Shown here: positions 16,271 to 25,643 of the stretch, in pieces | Layout of the letters: each line of letters begins with the position of its first letter | Numbering within the stretch: the stretch's first letter is position 1 | NCBI GenBank assembly: GCA_031580945.1 | Contig: JAVLBT010000017.1 | Location: 1-30,796 of the forward strand | Length of the DNA stretch: 30,796 nt | Source: Gracilimonas sp031580945 | GTDB taxonomy: Bacteria; Bacteroidota; Rhodothermia; Balneolales; Balneolaceae | Direction: 5' to 3' | Position numbers and translations under genes: made by a program | The notes under the pieces: model-generated | The model's input: only the letters and a program-made list of their open reading frames with translations | What the model was told of the DNA's origin: nothing | Database searches by the model: none

Positions 16271-18154
16271 ATGCCAACTATAGTCCCATTCGAAACACTT
16301 ACAGAACTTTTTATTAATCTTGCTGAAAAGCATAAAGGTAAAGGAAAGAATCAATTTTATTTTAAACCAACCCCTAACTCTGATTATCAACCTATAGAAT
16401 GGGGGCAAGTTTCGGATGATGTATATTCGCTTGCGGCTTATTTAGTTGATAAGGGTATTGAGAAAGGGGACCGGGTAGGAATTTTAAGTGAAAACAGGTA
16501 CGAATGGGCAATTGTTGACTTGGCTATTCAGTTAATAGGGGGGATCAACGTATCGTTATACACCACGCTGCCTCCAAGTCAAAGTGCCTATATTTTGCAG
16601 GATTCGGGAGTAAAGGTCTTTTTTGTCTCTACTGGTTTTCAGCTCAAAAAAGCCGTGGAAATTTTTGATGATTGTCCTGATGTAATGGAAATAATTGCAT
16701 TTGACGAACCCAAACTTGAGCATTTGCAAGAAGAAGAATATGTGTACATGTTCGAGGATATTCTACTTGAAGGGGGAAAAGTATTAGAAGAAAATCGCAA
16801 TAAGATCAAAAAATTATCTCAGGAAGTTGAACCTGAAGACGTTTGTACGCTGATCTATACCTCTGGTACTACCGGAAAGCCAAAAGGGGCTATGCTCACC
16901 CATAAAAATATCGTAAGTAACGTTAAAGCAGCTACACAACATATTTATTGGGATCATACGGATAGCTTACTATCATTTTTACCCCTATGCCATTCCTTTG
17001 AGCGAACAGCCGGGTATTATGCTATGATATCATCCGGGGTTGAAATCTATTATGCGGAAAGTGTTGATACGGTTTCCAAAAACATGCCGGAAGTTCGCCC
17101 AACCATTATGATCTCTGTCCCAAGATTATTCGAAAAGATGTACAATCTGATCGTAAAAAGCGTGGAAGAAGGAAGCGATGCCAAAAAAGCCATATTTAAC
17201 TGGGCAGTAGAAACCGGTCGTAAATATTCGGAAGGTCAACGTGGATTGGTAACACTTCAAAAGAAAATAGCAGATAAACTGGTATTTGATAAACTTAAGG
17301 AGCGTACGGGAGGCCGTGTGCGTTTATTTGTGTCGGGTGGGGCAGCTCTGCCTCCTGAAATTGATACATTTTTCCAGTGTGCAGGTATGAATATACTTCA
17401 GGGCTATGGCTTAACAGAAACCTCGCCTGTTATGGCAGCGAATAAACCGGGACAAGAGAAAGTTGGGGCCGTGGGTACTGTAATACCCGGAGTAACTGTA
17501 GCTATACAAAGCCTGCAGGATGCAGAAATTCTCGGCAAAGTGAGTGGAGAAGATTATCCTACCAAATTAAGTACAGGAGAAGGAGAGATCCTATGTAAAG
17601 GGCCTAATGTGATGAAGGGATACTGGAACAATGAGAAAGCTACAAAGGAAATGATAGATACCGATGGTTGGCTCCATACTGGTGATGTAGGTAAATTTGA
17701 TGAAGGATTTTTGAAAATTACTGACCGTATCAAGCATATGATCGTAAATGCAGGAGGGAAGAACATTTATCCTGGCCCTATCGAAGATCTCTTAAAAACC
17801 AGCAAATGGATCGACCAAATAGTAGTGGTCGGAGAAGCTCAAAATTTTATGGCGGGTATAATTGTACCTGATTTTGAGGCCGTAAGTAAATTTGCTAAAG
17901 ATCAGGGCCTTAAATTTGAAAATAATGAAGAACTAATCGCCTTAGATGAAGTGAATGACTTATATAAAAAAGAGATTAGAAGTTTCTCAAAAGAACTTGC
18001 TTCACACGAAAAAATTAGAGACTTCCGATTAGTGCCTAATGAATTTACAGTAGAAACAGGGGAGATTACACCAACATTAAAAGTAAAGCGTCGTGTTATA
18101 GCAGATAAATATGGTCATTTAATAGCCGATATTTTTAGCAATGATAATGACTAA
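16271..18154 (+). CDS. Long-chain fatty acid-CoA ligase (AMP-forming)
   Basis: ANL-superfamily adenylating enzyme that activates long-chain fatty acids to acyl-CoA. The nucleotide-binding motif YTSGTTGKPKGA lies at 196-207. Others, towards the C-terminus, are the adenine-binding GYGLTETSP, the hinge region WLHTGDVGKFDEGFLKITDR, and the C-terminal KHMIVNAGGKNIYPGPIED and GEITPTLKVKRR, where the last carries the catalytic Lys. At 627 residues it matches the FadD15/FAA1-like long-chain subgroup rather than shorter FadD. It starts at an ATG 119 bp from the divergent fur-family gene. No beta-oxidation genes lie nearby, so it may serve phospholipid recycling or exogenous fatty acid uptake. Soluble or peripherally membrane-bound. 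Confidence 0.94.
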   Translation: MPTIVPFETLTELFINLAEKHKGKGKNQFYFKPTPNSDYQPIEWGQVSDDVYSLAAYLVDKGIEKGDRVGILSENRYEWAIVDLAIQLIGGINVSLYTTLPPSQSAYILQDSGVKVFFVSTGFQLKKAVEIFDDCPDVMEIIAFDEPKLEHLQEEEYVYMFEDILLEGGKVLEENRNKIKKLSQEVEPEDVCTLIYTSGTTGKPKGAMLTHKNIVSNVKAATQHIYWDHTDSLLSFLPLCHSFERTAGYYAMISSGVEIYYAESVDTVSKNMPEVRPTIMISVPRLFEKMYNLIVKSVEEGSDAKKAIFNWAVETGRKYSEGQRGLVTLQKKIADKLVFDKLKERTGGRVRLFVSGGAALPPEIDTFFQCAGMNILQGYGLTETSPVMAANKPGQEKVGAVGTVIPGVTVAIQSLQDAEILGKVSGEDYPTKLSTGEGEILCKGPNVMKGYWNNEKATKEMIDTDGWLHTGDVGKFDEGFLKITDRIKHMIVNAGGKNIYPGPIEDLLKTSKWIDQIVVVGEAQNFMAGIIVPDFEAVSKFAKDQGLKFENNEELIALDEVNDLYKKEIRSFSKELASHEKIRDFRLVPNEFTVETGEITPTLKVKRRVIADKYGHLIADIFSNDND

Positions 18155-18223
18155 GTACTTATTGTAATTTAATTTTGTAATCTGTTTACTGTCTGTTATA
18201 AATTTAAATAAACAGTTATAGTA

Positions 18224-18271
18224 GAATAATATTTAGCAATTAATCACTAATTAAATTTCTAAATATTATTC
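18224..18271 (+). repeat. 13-bp perfect inverted repeat (hairpin, 22-nt loop)
   Basis: GAATAATATTTAG (18224-18236) is the exact reverse complement of CTAAATATTATTC (18259-18271). It lies about 70 bp after the acyl-CoA ligase stop. The stem is almost all A/T and the downstream run is only moderately T-rich, so a terminator role is possible but weak. Confidence 0.55.
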
Positions 18272-18322
18272 AATTTGATTAATCATTAAATTATTCTTTT
18301 ATATTAAGCAATTCGATCAAGT

Positions 18323-18339
18323 GAAAACATGATGTTTTC
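18323..18339. repeat. 17-bp operator-like palindrome
   Basis: GAAAACAT and ATGTTTTC flank one G, giving an 8-bp dyad with a one-base centre about 235 bp upstream of the FG-GAP gene start. Size and symmetry resemble a dimeric repressor site; no regulator is identified. Confidence 0.45.
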
Positions 18340-18518
18340 GCGGCCTATTTATTGCGCACTGAATTTATAATCAGAAATTCAGTCGTAATATATTTTAAAT
18401 CAATCTATAGGGTATAAAAAAGTTGGCATATAAGCTATAAGTACAGGGAGACACTATCTATTCGTCTTTTCTAAATTTAGAAATCAGCATAAAAATGCTA
18501 TTAAGTCAACTAATAACA

Positions 18519-18526
18519 TATGTTTG
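18519..18526 (+). promoter_or_regulatory. Possible Bacteroidota-type -7 element
   Basis: TATGTTTG fits TAnnTTTG and lies 47 bp before the ATG at 18574. No clear -33 TTG is present. The motif and its spacing match the elements seen before the small membrane protein and the acyl-CoA ligase genes. Confidence 0.35.
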
Positions 18527-18560
18527 AGCTTGGTATTAGCACCTAATACTAATAAAATAC

Positions 18561-18566
18561 AAGGAG
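18561..18566 (+). promoter_or_regulatory. Ribosome binding site of the FG-GAP gene
   Basis: AAGGAG with seven bases before the ATG at 18574 is the clearest Shine-Dalgarno sequence in the window, where most genes lack one. It fixes the start of the FG-GAP protein. Confidence 0.75.
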
Positions 18567-18573
18567 TACAGAG

Positions 18574-21500
18574 ATGAGAATTTCAAGGCTATTAACAGCA
18601 TTGATACCAATATTCTTAGTCTACTTTATGGGTTCAATATCAGCCCAACAAATAAAAAATGATAAAAAACTAACAGAAGAGAATTATGAAAAAAATAGAA
18701 TTATACAGGATAGATCGCTACAATTAAATTCTTTTAAAGCAAATAAATCACATAACTATTTATCCATTGAATCAGAGAAGTCTTGGCAAATTTATACCAA
18801 CCCCAATCCTGAGTTGAATTTATCGGTTTATAATGTTGGTGATTTTGCCGGTGATATTAATGGAGATGGGAATTCTGATTTTTTATTCCATACCAGAACA
18901 GCTGATGAGAGAACAGCAGACCTTAATGATATTACGGGTAAATCCGTTGCCTATTTTGCCAATAGTTATACTTCAGGTATAAATTACGATCAGTTGCTGT
19001 ATGAAAATCTCGAACCTGTGGGAGATCTAAATGGAGATGGAAATACGGACGCAGTTCTAATCCAAAATAATTCACTGGATATCTATGAAGGAACTGACGC
19101 GGGATATGCCGATACAGATGTATCCTATAGTGTTTCTGTCCCGAATAATGTTCAATCATTTGGAGATTTAACTGGAGACGGAATTGCCGATGCAGTTTTT
19201 TATGAGGCTAATAATGATACGCTTCATATTCTTTTCGGAAATGATGCTTCAGACCAATATGATGATCTGGTTGTAAATACTTATGCAATGCCCGTTAGTG
19301 AAAATATGAGTATTGATGAATTAGTTCTTTCCGATCATAATAATGACGGTACAGACGAGATCGTACTCATACAAACCAATTTTGAGCAAACGAATTTCCG
19401 CGTCCTTGACCATGATGCCAATTTCGAGATGTATGCACTTGATGCAGTTACACTTGATGAGAACTATTTTAACTTACAGGTTGGAGACTTGAATGGGAAT
19501 GGCTATCCCGAAGTTATTTTGGGAACTGAAATATTTCAGTTCAACCCGGATGGGATAAATAGGGTTGATTTCCAAAATGCAATTTCTGTAAACCAAGCTT
19601 TTGATGTTGTGGGTGACGTTGACGGTGATGGCATTGATGATGCAGTTTTTCAACGGGATGATGCCCACCATATAAACTATGGGAGCAGTACTATTACAGA
19701 CTGGAGCGGAGATCTTACAGAAGATTTCACAATAAATCCGGATGTTTCATACTTAAATCTGCCATCGCGAAACGAACAGCAAACAGATATTAATGGAGAT
19801 GGTATCACTGACTTTGAATTCACATATGAGGCAGAGAATGAATTAGGCCGAATCATTGCCTATGGAAGCTCCGATAGAGATCATACCACTGAAAGGGTTT
19901 CCTTTTCACCAAATGCTGCCATTGGAGACTTAGTTAGTTATACAGATAATATTGGAGATGTCAACGAAGATGGAATAGATGATTTTGCGCTGTTTCATGA
20001 TTACTTCGGGAAGGAGCGCTTAGCCATTTACTATGGTGATATTACATTAGGAAATACTCCGGATGTTGAGCTGACTACTAACGATCTTGGTCGGGAGTTT
20101 TTAGGTGTAGAATCTGGTGACTTCAACGGAGATGGTGAATTGGACCTGGCTATATCAGTTAGTGCTCCATTCAACGGAAATGCCGGAGATGATAACGTAA
20201 TGGGCATTCACTTCTTTTATGGAGCTAATCTGGAAAGTGGAGCTATAGAAGAAATCAGTTCCGACCATTACATTTCCTTTAGCAATGTGACAGGATATAC
20301 TGGCAGCGGAAGTCCTTTCAGAGAGGGAGGCTTTACGAATATGGTGAATCCTGGAGATTTAAATAATGACGGAACGGAAGATCTGGTATATGCAGCCCCG
20401 GCCATTATGAATGAGGACCTTGACATAAGTGGTGCGGTCTTCATTAATTTCGGCGGATCAAACATCGGCACACAACCGGATGAAATTTTAGATAATATGT
20501 GGGGTTCCCGCCTTGAAGCTACGGGTGATGTTTCCGGCGATGGTATTGACGATGTAGCGGTACTTAACATACAGAGAAACCAAATAGCCCTTTTTTATGG
20601 GAATGAAAGTGAAAATTTTAGTGAACCAAGTACTATGCTGTCAAAAGGCTTTGAGCAAGCATCATTCTACGGATTAGCTTCTGCGTCTGGAGATCTTAAT
20701 GCAGATGGTATAAATGACATTGCCGTTAAACCATTCTTTGGTGGTACAGAAACGGGAGCCGGTATAGACATCTATTATGGAGGCAGTGAGATCAGCTCTA
20801 CTCCAGATAGGTCCATTAAACTAAATGCCGGAGCATTAGGAGGCATTGATGGGGGACAGATAAGTGTATCAACCGGTACCATCGAGATTCTACCTGATTT
20901 ATTTGGTGATGGATTAGGTGGCGTTTTTTACGGATCTGACCAATCATTAACCAATGCACTCATCTATCAGGGAGATATAAACGCTTCTGAAGATCCATTT
21001 TATGTTCTCGAAGCAGCTAACCAAAATGCTAACTTAGGTGCTTATAATAATTTCATTTACAGGGGTTATTTCAATGCTTTCGGTGATTTCAATAATGATG
21101 GACAGACAGAAATGGTTCTACCTCAGGTAAACGATAATAATGACCATGCGTTTTCCAGCCGGGTCTATATGTATAACATACCGAATGCCTTAGAATTAGC
21201 AGAAGTGGCAGACCGTGAAAATGATCATGGAAATTGGGTTGAACTCAGTTATGAAGGATCATTGATGTCTGCAAAAAGTCAGGGCATTAAGTTGTTTAAT
21301 GAGCTGGAAGTTCAAAAACAAGATGACGGAGAATGGGTTTCAACTGGTACCACTGTGAAATATGATGAACAATCTGCAAACAGAGTGGAAATATCAGTTC
21401 CTGTAACAATGCCTTCTGATGCCAATGAAGAAGAAAGATCCGAATATGAACAAACATTCAGAATTACTGCTTATAGTAGCAATTCTGACGTATTAGTTCG

Positions 21501-22089
21501 CTCTAATGAGGCAACGGGAGTTGCTCTCGATAATATTGCACCTGCAAAAGTACAAGGAGTTGAAGCAACTCAAAGTGCAGGGAAAATTGCAATAGAATGG
21601 AATTCGGTTTCAGATAACGACGTGAGTGGTTATGGAGTGTATGAAGCTTCCGTTTCCGATCATTCAGAAGAAGAACCCATTACTTTCACAAGCAGTACCT
21701 CTGTGGAAATTGATAATGAAGGTTATGATGAATTAGTGGTAGTCGCTAAAGATATCCATAATAATTACGGAGAGCCTTCTGAGGCATTAATGACCACAGA
21801 GAATGAAACGAAATCAAATACACCGGATAAATTTGCATTGAAGCAAAATTATCCTAATCCATTTAACCCTACAACACAAATATCTTTTGATCTGCCAACA
21901 AATACTTATACGCGTGTGGCCGTATTTAATAACATTGGTCAACAAGTAAAAGTACTGGTAGACGGGGTTAAATCAGCGGGTACGCATCAGGTAAATTTTG
22001 ATGCGAGCGGTTTAACAAGTGGATTGTATTTTTACCGCATTGAAGCTGGTAAATTCACGCAAACCCGTAAAATGATGCTTATTAAATAA
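18574..22089 (+). CDS. Secreted FG-GAP/VCBS repeat protein with Fn3-like domain and T9SS sorting tail
   Basis: An 1171-residue exported protein. The signal peptide is about 1-24 (ending SISAQQ). About 14 calcium-binding FG-GAP-type motifs (GDxNGDGxxD) follow at roughly residues 93, 150, 197, 254, 303, 346, 403, 460, 514, 593, 650, 705, 772 and 836. Examples are GDLNGDGNTDAVL, GDVDGDGIDDAVF and GDFNGDGELDLAI. Fourteen repeats would make two seven-bladed beta-propellers. A fibronectin III-like domain (about 988-1080, APAKVQGVEATQ to AKDIHNNYGEPS) precedes a type A T9SS sorting domain (about 1087-1171) with QNYPNPFNPTTQISFDLP and the final GLYFYRIEAGKFTQTRKMML. It is expected to cross the outer membrane by T9SS and be released or anchored at the surface. 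The ligand is unknown; adhesion or polymer binding is inference. A strong ribosome site and a following bidirectional terminator indicate a single-gene unit. Confidence 0.93.
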   Translation: MRISRLLTALIPIFLVYFMGSISAQQIKNDKKLTEENYEKNRIIQDRSLQLNSFKANKSHNYLSIESEKSWQIYTNPNPELNLSVYNVGDFAGDINGDGNSDFLFHTRTADERTADLNDITGKSVAYFANSYTSGINYDQLLYENLEPVGDLNGDGNTDAVLIQNNSLDIYEGTDAGYADTDVSYSVSVPNNVQSFGDLTGDGIADAVFYEANNDTLHILFGNDASDQYDDLVVNTYAMPVSENMSIDELVLSDHNNDGTDEIVLIQTNFEQTNFRVLDHDANFEMYALDAVTLDENYFNLQVGDLNGNGYPEVILGTEIFQFNPDGINRVDFQNAISVNQAFDVVGDVDGDGIDDAVFQRDDAHHINYGSSTITDWSGDLTEDFTINPDVSYLNLPSRNEQQTDINGDGITDFEFTYEAENELGRIIAYGSSDRDHTTERVSFSPNAAIGDLVSYTDNIGDVNEDGIDDFALFHDYFGKERLAIYYGDITLGNTPDVELTTNDLGREFLGVESGDFNGDGELDLAISVSAPFNGNAGDDNVMGIHFFYGANLESGAIEEISSDHYISFSNVTGYTGSGSPFREGGFTNMVNPGDLNNDGTEDLVYAAPAIMNEDLDISGAVFINFGGSNIGTQPDEILDNMWGSRLEATGDVSGDGIDDVAVLNIQRNQIALFYGNESENFSEPSTMLSKGFEQASFYGLASASGDLNADGINDIAVKPFFGGTETGAGIDIYYGGSEISSTPDRSIKLNAGALGGIDGGQISVSTGTIEILPDLFGDGLGGVFYGSDQSLTNALIYQGDINASEDPFYVLEAANQNANLGAYNNFIYRGYFNAFGDFNNDGQTEMVLPQVNDNNDHAFSSRVYMYNIPNALELAEVADRENDHGNWVELSYEGSLMSAKSQGIKLFNELEVQKQDDGEWVSTGTTVKYDEQSANRVEISVPVTMPSDANEEERSEYEQTFRITAYSSNSDVLVRSNEATGVALDNIAPAKVQGVEATQSAGKIAIEWNSVSDNDVSGYGVYEASVSDHSEEEPITFTSSTSVEIDNEGYDELVVVAKDIHNNYGEPSEALMTTENETKSNTPDKFALKQNYPNPFNPTTQISFDLPTNTYTRVAVFNNIGQQVKVLVDGVKSAGTHQVNFDASGLTSGLYFYRIEAGKFTQTRKMMLIK

Positions 22090-22112
22090 CATCGCATACC
22101 TTCAAAATAATA

Positions 22113-22145
22113 AAAGCCGGTTCATGTATGACTTGAACCGGCTTT
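22113..22145. terminator. Bidirectional terminator between FG-GAP gene and ctpA
   Basis: AAAGCCGGTTCA (22113-22124) and TGAACCGGCTTT (22134-22145) form a perfect 12-bp GC-rich stem with a 9-nt loop. It lies 24 bp after the FG-GAP stop and 35 bp from the convergent ctpA stop. U-rich sequence follows on both strands (TTTCCTATTTTT on plus, CTTTTATTATTTT on minus). Confidence 0.92.
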
Positions 22146-22180
22146 CCTATTTTTAGGAATAATCTTTAAAAAGCAGCGCT

Positions 22181-24082
22181 CTACTTTCTGTTTTGTTCAA
22201 TGGTAAAAGCATCTGCTTTTCCATTTGCGAGTGCTTCGAGGCGAGCTACGGCATCCCAAAGGGTCATGGCTTCATCGAGCGTTGTATCAAATATTTTGTT
22301 CCAAACCGGATAAAAATATTTCATTCCCCAAACTTGTCTTGCTAATTCTGCTTTCATTCGGCCTTCGACTAACCATGAAACTTCTTCAAAATGATTAAGT
22401 GGTATAAAAAGTGAATCATTTTTAAACGTAGGAGAGTCAACAGTATCTGTTTCAACCATCCCATTCTTAGCAAGTAATTCTTTAACCTCTTGAATATGTT
22501 CTGGAGACCAATCAAATTCATTGAGGTAAGTATCAAAATCACTTTCCCATTGTTTGCGGAAACGATCACCATTTTCATCCAAGAATGAGCGTACATAATC
22601 GAACGAAATTTGATTTCTTATAGCAAAATTAAAAACATAAGCTGAAGTAGTAGTATCACTTGGTACAATATAATCCGGTACTATTCCTCCGCCGCCATAC
22701 ACAATTCTTCCGCTGTCTGTATTATATTTTAGGGAATCTGGCACATCTTCTATGAATTCATCTACATCATTGGTAGCTCTGTCCCTGCGAAATATTTCAT
22801 AGGCATATTCTTGTCCACCTTTTACAAATGGTTTTTGAATAAGTCTTCCGGAGGGGGTATAGTATCGGGATATTGTGACTCTCACGCTGCTTTCATCCAC
22901 CAATTCATATTGCTGTTGGACCAATCCTTTACCAAAAGTTCTTTTACCAACAATTAGGCCACGGTCGTGATCTTGAATGGCGCCACTTACAATTTCACTG
23001 GCAGAAGCAGAGCCTTCATTCACTAATACGATCACTGGTTTATCTTTATAGGCTCCATCTTTTCGGGAGAAATATTCGCCATTGAAGCGATCGTGTTTAC
23101 TCTTCGTTGAAACAAGTTCTGTGCCTTTTGGGAAAAACTCTTCAGCGATGGCTATTGCCTGACTCAAATACCCACCGGGATTATCCCGCAGGTCTAAAAC
23201 TAATTTAACCATTCCCTCATCCTTTAGATCTTTTACAGCTTGCATAAACTCATCATGTGTGGTTGCTGCAAAGCGATTGATCTTGATATACCCTGTTTCG
23301 TCGTCGATCATATAAGAAGAATCAAGGGTGTAAAGAGGAATATCATCGCGGGTAATATTGAAATTAATGGGCTGAGAAACATTTGGCCGCACTATAGTAA
23401 CTTTTACTTTGGTACCTTTCTCACCGCGAAGTCTGTTTACTACCATTTCATTTGTAAAGCCCACAGCCGAGGAGTCTTCGATTTTGACGATACGATCTCC
23501 AGAGCGAATTCCCAACTGTTCACTGGGCCCACCTGAAATAGCGGATATTACGGTAATGGTATCTTCTATGATCTGAAACTGTACACCTATACCCTGGAAT
23601 TTACCAGCAAAACCTTCCTGAATTTGCTCATTATCTTCTGGCTCTATATAAATAGAATGAGGATCCAAAGTTGAAAACATCCCACGGATCGCTTCTTCCG
23701 TTAAACGTTTCATGTTCTCTTCTGGACTGTTATTGGCGATATAAAGGTAAGCTTTTTCAAAATTCGAAAAAGAATCCCTGATATTCCTGATATCTAAATC
23801 CGAAAATGTAGTATCGATTGGAGTGCCATTAATGGAAAGGGTAGAATCCTTGATTCCTTTTACCATGCGAATGATACTTTTTTTATACATCTGGTTTAGA
23901 TCCGGTTCCCCAAAATAATTGGCAACGATACTTCGCTGCGCCTGGTGATACTTTGTAAGATTTTGAGTGTCATCGTTTCCAGACTGTAATACAGGATCGA
24001 TACCCGTAAAGCGAAGTGCGGCGAGGACTAATAATATTAAGACGTTCGGGTAAATTATTTTTTTGAGATGCATAAAAAACAT
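22181..24082 (-). CDS. C-terminal processing (tail-specific) serine protease, family S41
   Basis: Periplasmic CtpA/Prc-type protease of 633 residues. An N-terminal signal anchor covers about 8-24 (IIYPNVLILLVLAALRF). A PDZ domain lies at about 163-245 (GKFQGIGVQFQI, GIRSGDRIVKIEDSSAVG). The S41 core has LVLDLRDNPGGYLSQAIAIA, the nucleophile in NEGSASASEIVSGA (Ser near 357) and the general base Lys in GKRTFGKGLVQ (near 382). A C-terminal extension of about 150 residues is typical of the Bacteroidota long form. It degrades or trims periplasmic and envelope proteins. The ATG at 24082 is followed by a second at 24073 (MFFMHL); either is possible. It sits downstream of hslU, but the hslU terminator makes it a separate unit. 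Confidence 0.94.
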   Translation of the reverse strand: MFFMHLKKIIYPNVLILLVLAALRFTGIDPVLQSGNDDTQNLTKYHQAQRSIVANYFGEPDLNQMYKKSIIRMVKGIKDSTLSINGTPIDTTFSDLDIRNIRDSFSNFEKAYLYIANNSPEENMKRLTEEAIRGMFSTLDPHSIYIEPEDNEQIQEGFAGKFQGIGVQFQIIEDTITVISAISGGPSEQLGIRSGDRIVKIEDSSAVGFTNEMVVNRLRGEKGTKVKVTIVRPNVSQPINFNITRDDIPLYTLDSSYMIDDETGYIKINRFAATTHDEFMQAVKDLKDEGMVKLVLDLRDNPGGYLSQAIAIAEEFFPKGTELVSTKSKHDRFNGEYFSRKDGAYKDKPVIVLVNEGSASASEIVSGAIQDHDRGLIVGKRTFGKGLVQQQYELVDESSVRVTISRYYTPSGRLIQKPFVKGGQEYAYEIFRRDRATNDVDEFIEDVPDSLKYNTDSGRIVYGGGGIVPDYIVPSDTTTSAYVFNFAIRNQISFDYVRSFLDENGDRFRKQWESDFDTYLNEFDWSPEHIQEVKELLAKNGMVETDTVDSPTFKNDSLFIPLNHFEEVSWLVEGRMKAELARQVWGMKYFYPVWNKIFDTTLDEAMTLWDAVARLEALANGKADAFTIEQNRK

Positions 24083-24194
24083 ATTCGATATAGTCTTTCA
24101 GTGGTATTATGTTAAGCGATCAATTTCCATAACGATTGTAACAAATAATGTAGTATTGTACAATGTGTAGCTTATGATCTATAGCAGAAATTAA

Positions 24195-24220
24195 AAAAGA
24201 GGCAATAACGTGCCTCTTTT
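24195..24220 (-). terminator. Rho-independent terminator of the hslVU operon
   Basis: AAAAGAGGCA (24195-24204) and TGCCTCTTTT (24211-24220) form a 10-bp stem with a 6-nt loop. On the minus strand a run of Ts follows directly. It starts 9 bp beyond the hslU stop. Confidence 0.92.
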
Positions 24221-24229
24221 CCAATCATT

Positions 24230-25642
24230 TTACAATATATAATGGCTTAGGTCTTTGTCTTTTACAATTCCTGCAAGCTGTTTATCGACATATGCTTTAT
24301 CAATGGTGATCTTTCCGGAATTGATGTCATCAGGAACAGCGAAAAGGAGTTCATCGAATAAAGATGACATGATAGTATGCAGCCTTCGGGCTCCGATATT
24401 CTCAACAGAAGCATTTACTTCGGCTGCAATTCTTGCGATCTCTTGAATTGCGGCTTCATTGAACTCGATCTCAACCCCTTCTGATTCAAGCATCGCAATA
24501 TACTGCTTGGTAAGTGCATTCTTTGGTTTGGATAAAATATCAATAAAATCTTCTTCAGTCAGTGAGTTGAGTTCAACTCTGATCGGAAAACGTCCCTGAA
24601 GTTCAGGGATCATATCAGACGGTTTTGAAACATGAAAAGCACCGGAACCGATAAATAAAATATGGTCCGTTTTCACGATACCGTGCTTTGTATTTACGGC
24701 ACTTCCTTCTACAATGGGGAGGAGATCTCGCTGAACACCTTGCCTGCTTACATCAGGTCCTCCTTTTCCGCCACTTCCATTTGAAGACTCAGCGATTTTA
24801 TCAATTTCATCAATGAATACGATGCCTTGTTTTTGAACGCGTTCAAGCGCTTCCTGAATGGCGGCTTCATGATCGATCAGTTTCTCAGCCTCCTCTTCGG
24901 TAAGAATTTCCCGAGCTTCTTTGATCGGTAGTTTCCGTTTCGTTTTCTTATTTCCTTTCCCAAGATTGCCAAGCATATCCTGAAGGTTGATGCCCATTTC
25001 TTCCATACCCTGAGGGCCAAAAACCTGCATCATAGGGCTGCCTTTACTGGCATTTACCTCAATCTCAATTTCACGGTCTTCAATTTCACCATTACGTAGT
25101 TTCTCTCTGAAACGCTCTCTGGTTCTTTCATTTAACTCAGAATCACTGGCTTGCTTTGGATCAAAATCGTCTGAATTCGAAGTGCTGTTAAACCCAACAC
25201 CTGTTTTCTTAACAGGGGGGATAAGGATATCTAAAATGCGTTCTTCAGCTTTATCGGCAGCTTTGCCTTTTACCCGGTCTTGCATCTCTTGTTTGACCAT
25301 ATTAATGGCAACATCGGTAAGATCCCGTATCATGGATTCTACATCTCTGCCAACATAACCGACTTCGGTAAACTTGGACGCTTCCACTTTCATAAAGGGT
25401 GCATGTGCCAGCCGGGCAAGACGACGCGCGATTTCTGTTTTACCAACTCCTGTGGGGCCGATCAATAAAATATTATTCGGAATGATCTCCTCACGGATTT
25501 CCTCATTGGCGTTTAATCGTCTCCAACGGTTACGCAGAGCAATGGAAACAGACCTCTTTGCAGATTTCTGTCCCACTATGTATTTGTCTAATTCAGCAAC
25601 GATTTGTTGTGGTGTTAAATTCTTTTCTTCAATAGCTAACAT
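24230..25642 (-). CDS. hslU: ATP-dependent protease ATPase subunit HslU (ClpY)
   Basis: AAA+ unfoldase that feeds substrates to HslV. From the ATG at 25642 it has 470 residues; an in-frame TTG at 25654 would overlap hslV and is less likely. Motifs: N-terminal LTPQQIVAELDKYIVGQ, Walker A IGPTGVGKTE (Gly62-Thr69), KVEASKFTEVGYVGRDVESM pore loop region, the I domain (about 130-240), Walker B GIVFIDEIDKIA, sensor and arginine-finger segment IPELQGRFPIRVEL, and the C-terminal DLSHYIL tail, matching the HslV-activating tail (DLSRFIL in E. coli). The ATG lies one base after the hslV stop (TGA-T-ATG), so the two are coupled, and a strong terminator follows. Confidence 0.97.
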   Translation of the reverse strand: MLAIEEKNLTPQQIVAELDKYIVGQKSAKRSVSIALRNRWRRLNANEEIREEIIPNNILLIGPTGVGKTEIARRLARLAHAPFMKVEASKFTEVGYVGRDVESMIRDLTDVAINMVKQEMQDRVKGKAADKAEERILDILIPPVKKTGVGFNSTSNSDDFDPKQASDSELNERTRERFREKLRNGEIEDREIEIEVNASKGSPMMQVFGPQGMEEMGINLQDMLGNLGKGNKKTKRKLPIKEAREILTEEEAEKLIDHEAAIQEALERVQKQGIVFIDEIDKIAESSNGSGGKGGPDVSRQGVQRDLLPIVEGSAVNTKHGIVKTDHILFIGSGAFHVSKPSDMIPELQGRFPIRVELNSLTEEDFIDILSKPKNALTKQYIAMLESEGVEIEFNEAAIQEIARIAAEVNASVENIGARRLHTIMSSLFDELLFAVPDDINSGKITIDKAYVDKQLAGIVKDKDLSHYIL

Positions 25643-25643
25643 A

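Larger units (their letters stand above)
18155..18573. other. AT-rich structured intergenic region (419 bp)
   Basis: No coding sequence is seen. It contains four separate inverted repeats: CTGTTTA/TAAACAG (18182-18188 and 18209-18215); 13-bp arms at 18224-18236 and 18259-18271; GAAAACAT-g-ATGTTTTC (18323-18339); and CTGAATTT/AAATTCAG (18359-18366 and 18375-18382). A 10-bp palindrome CTAAATTTAG lies at 18471-18480. A 15-base motif at 18426-18440 also occurs upstream of cinA (9988-10002). The 5' part may hold a terminator for the acyl-CoA ligase gene and the 3' part the promoter of the FG-GAP gene. Confidence 0.7.
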
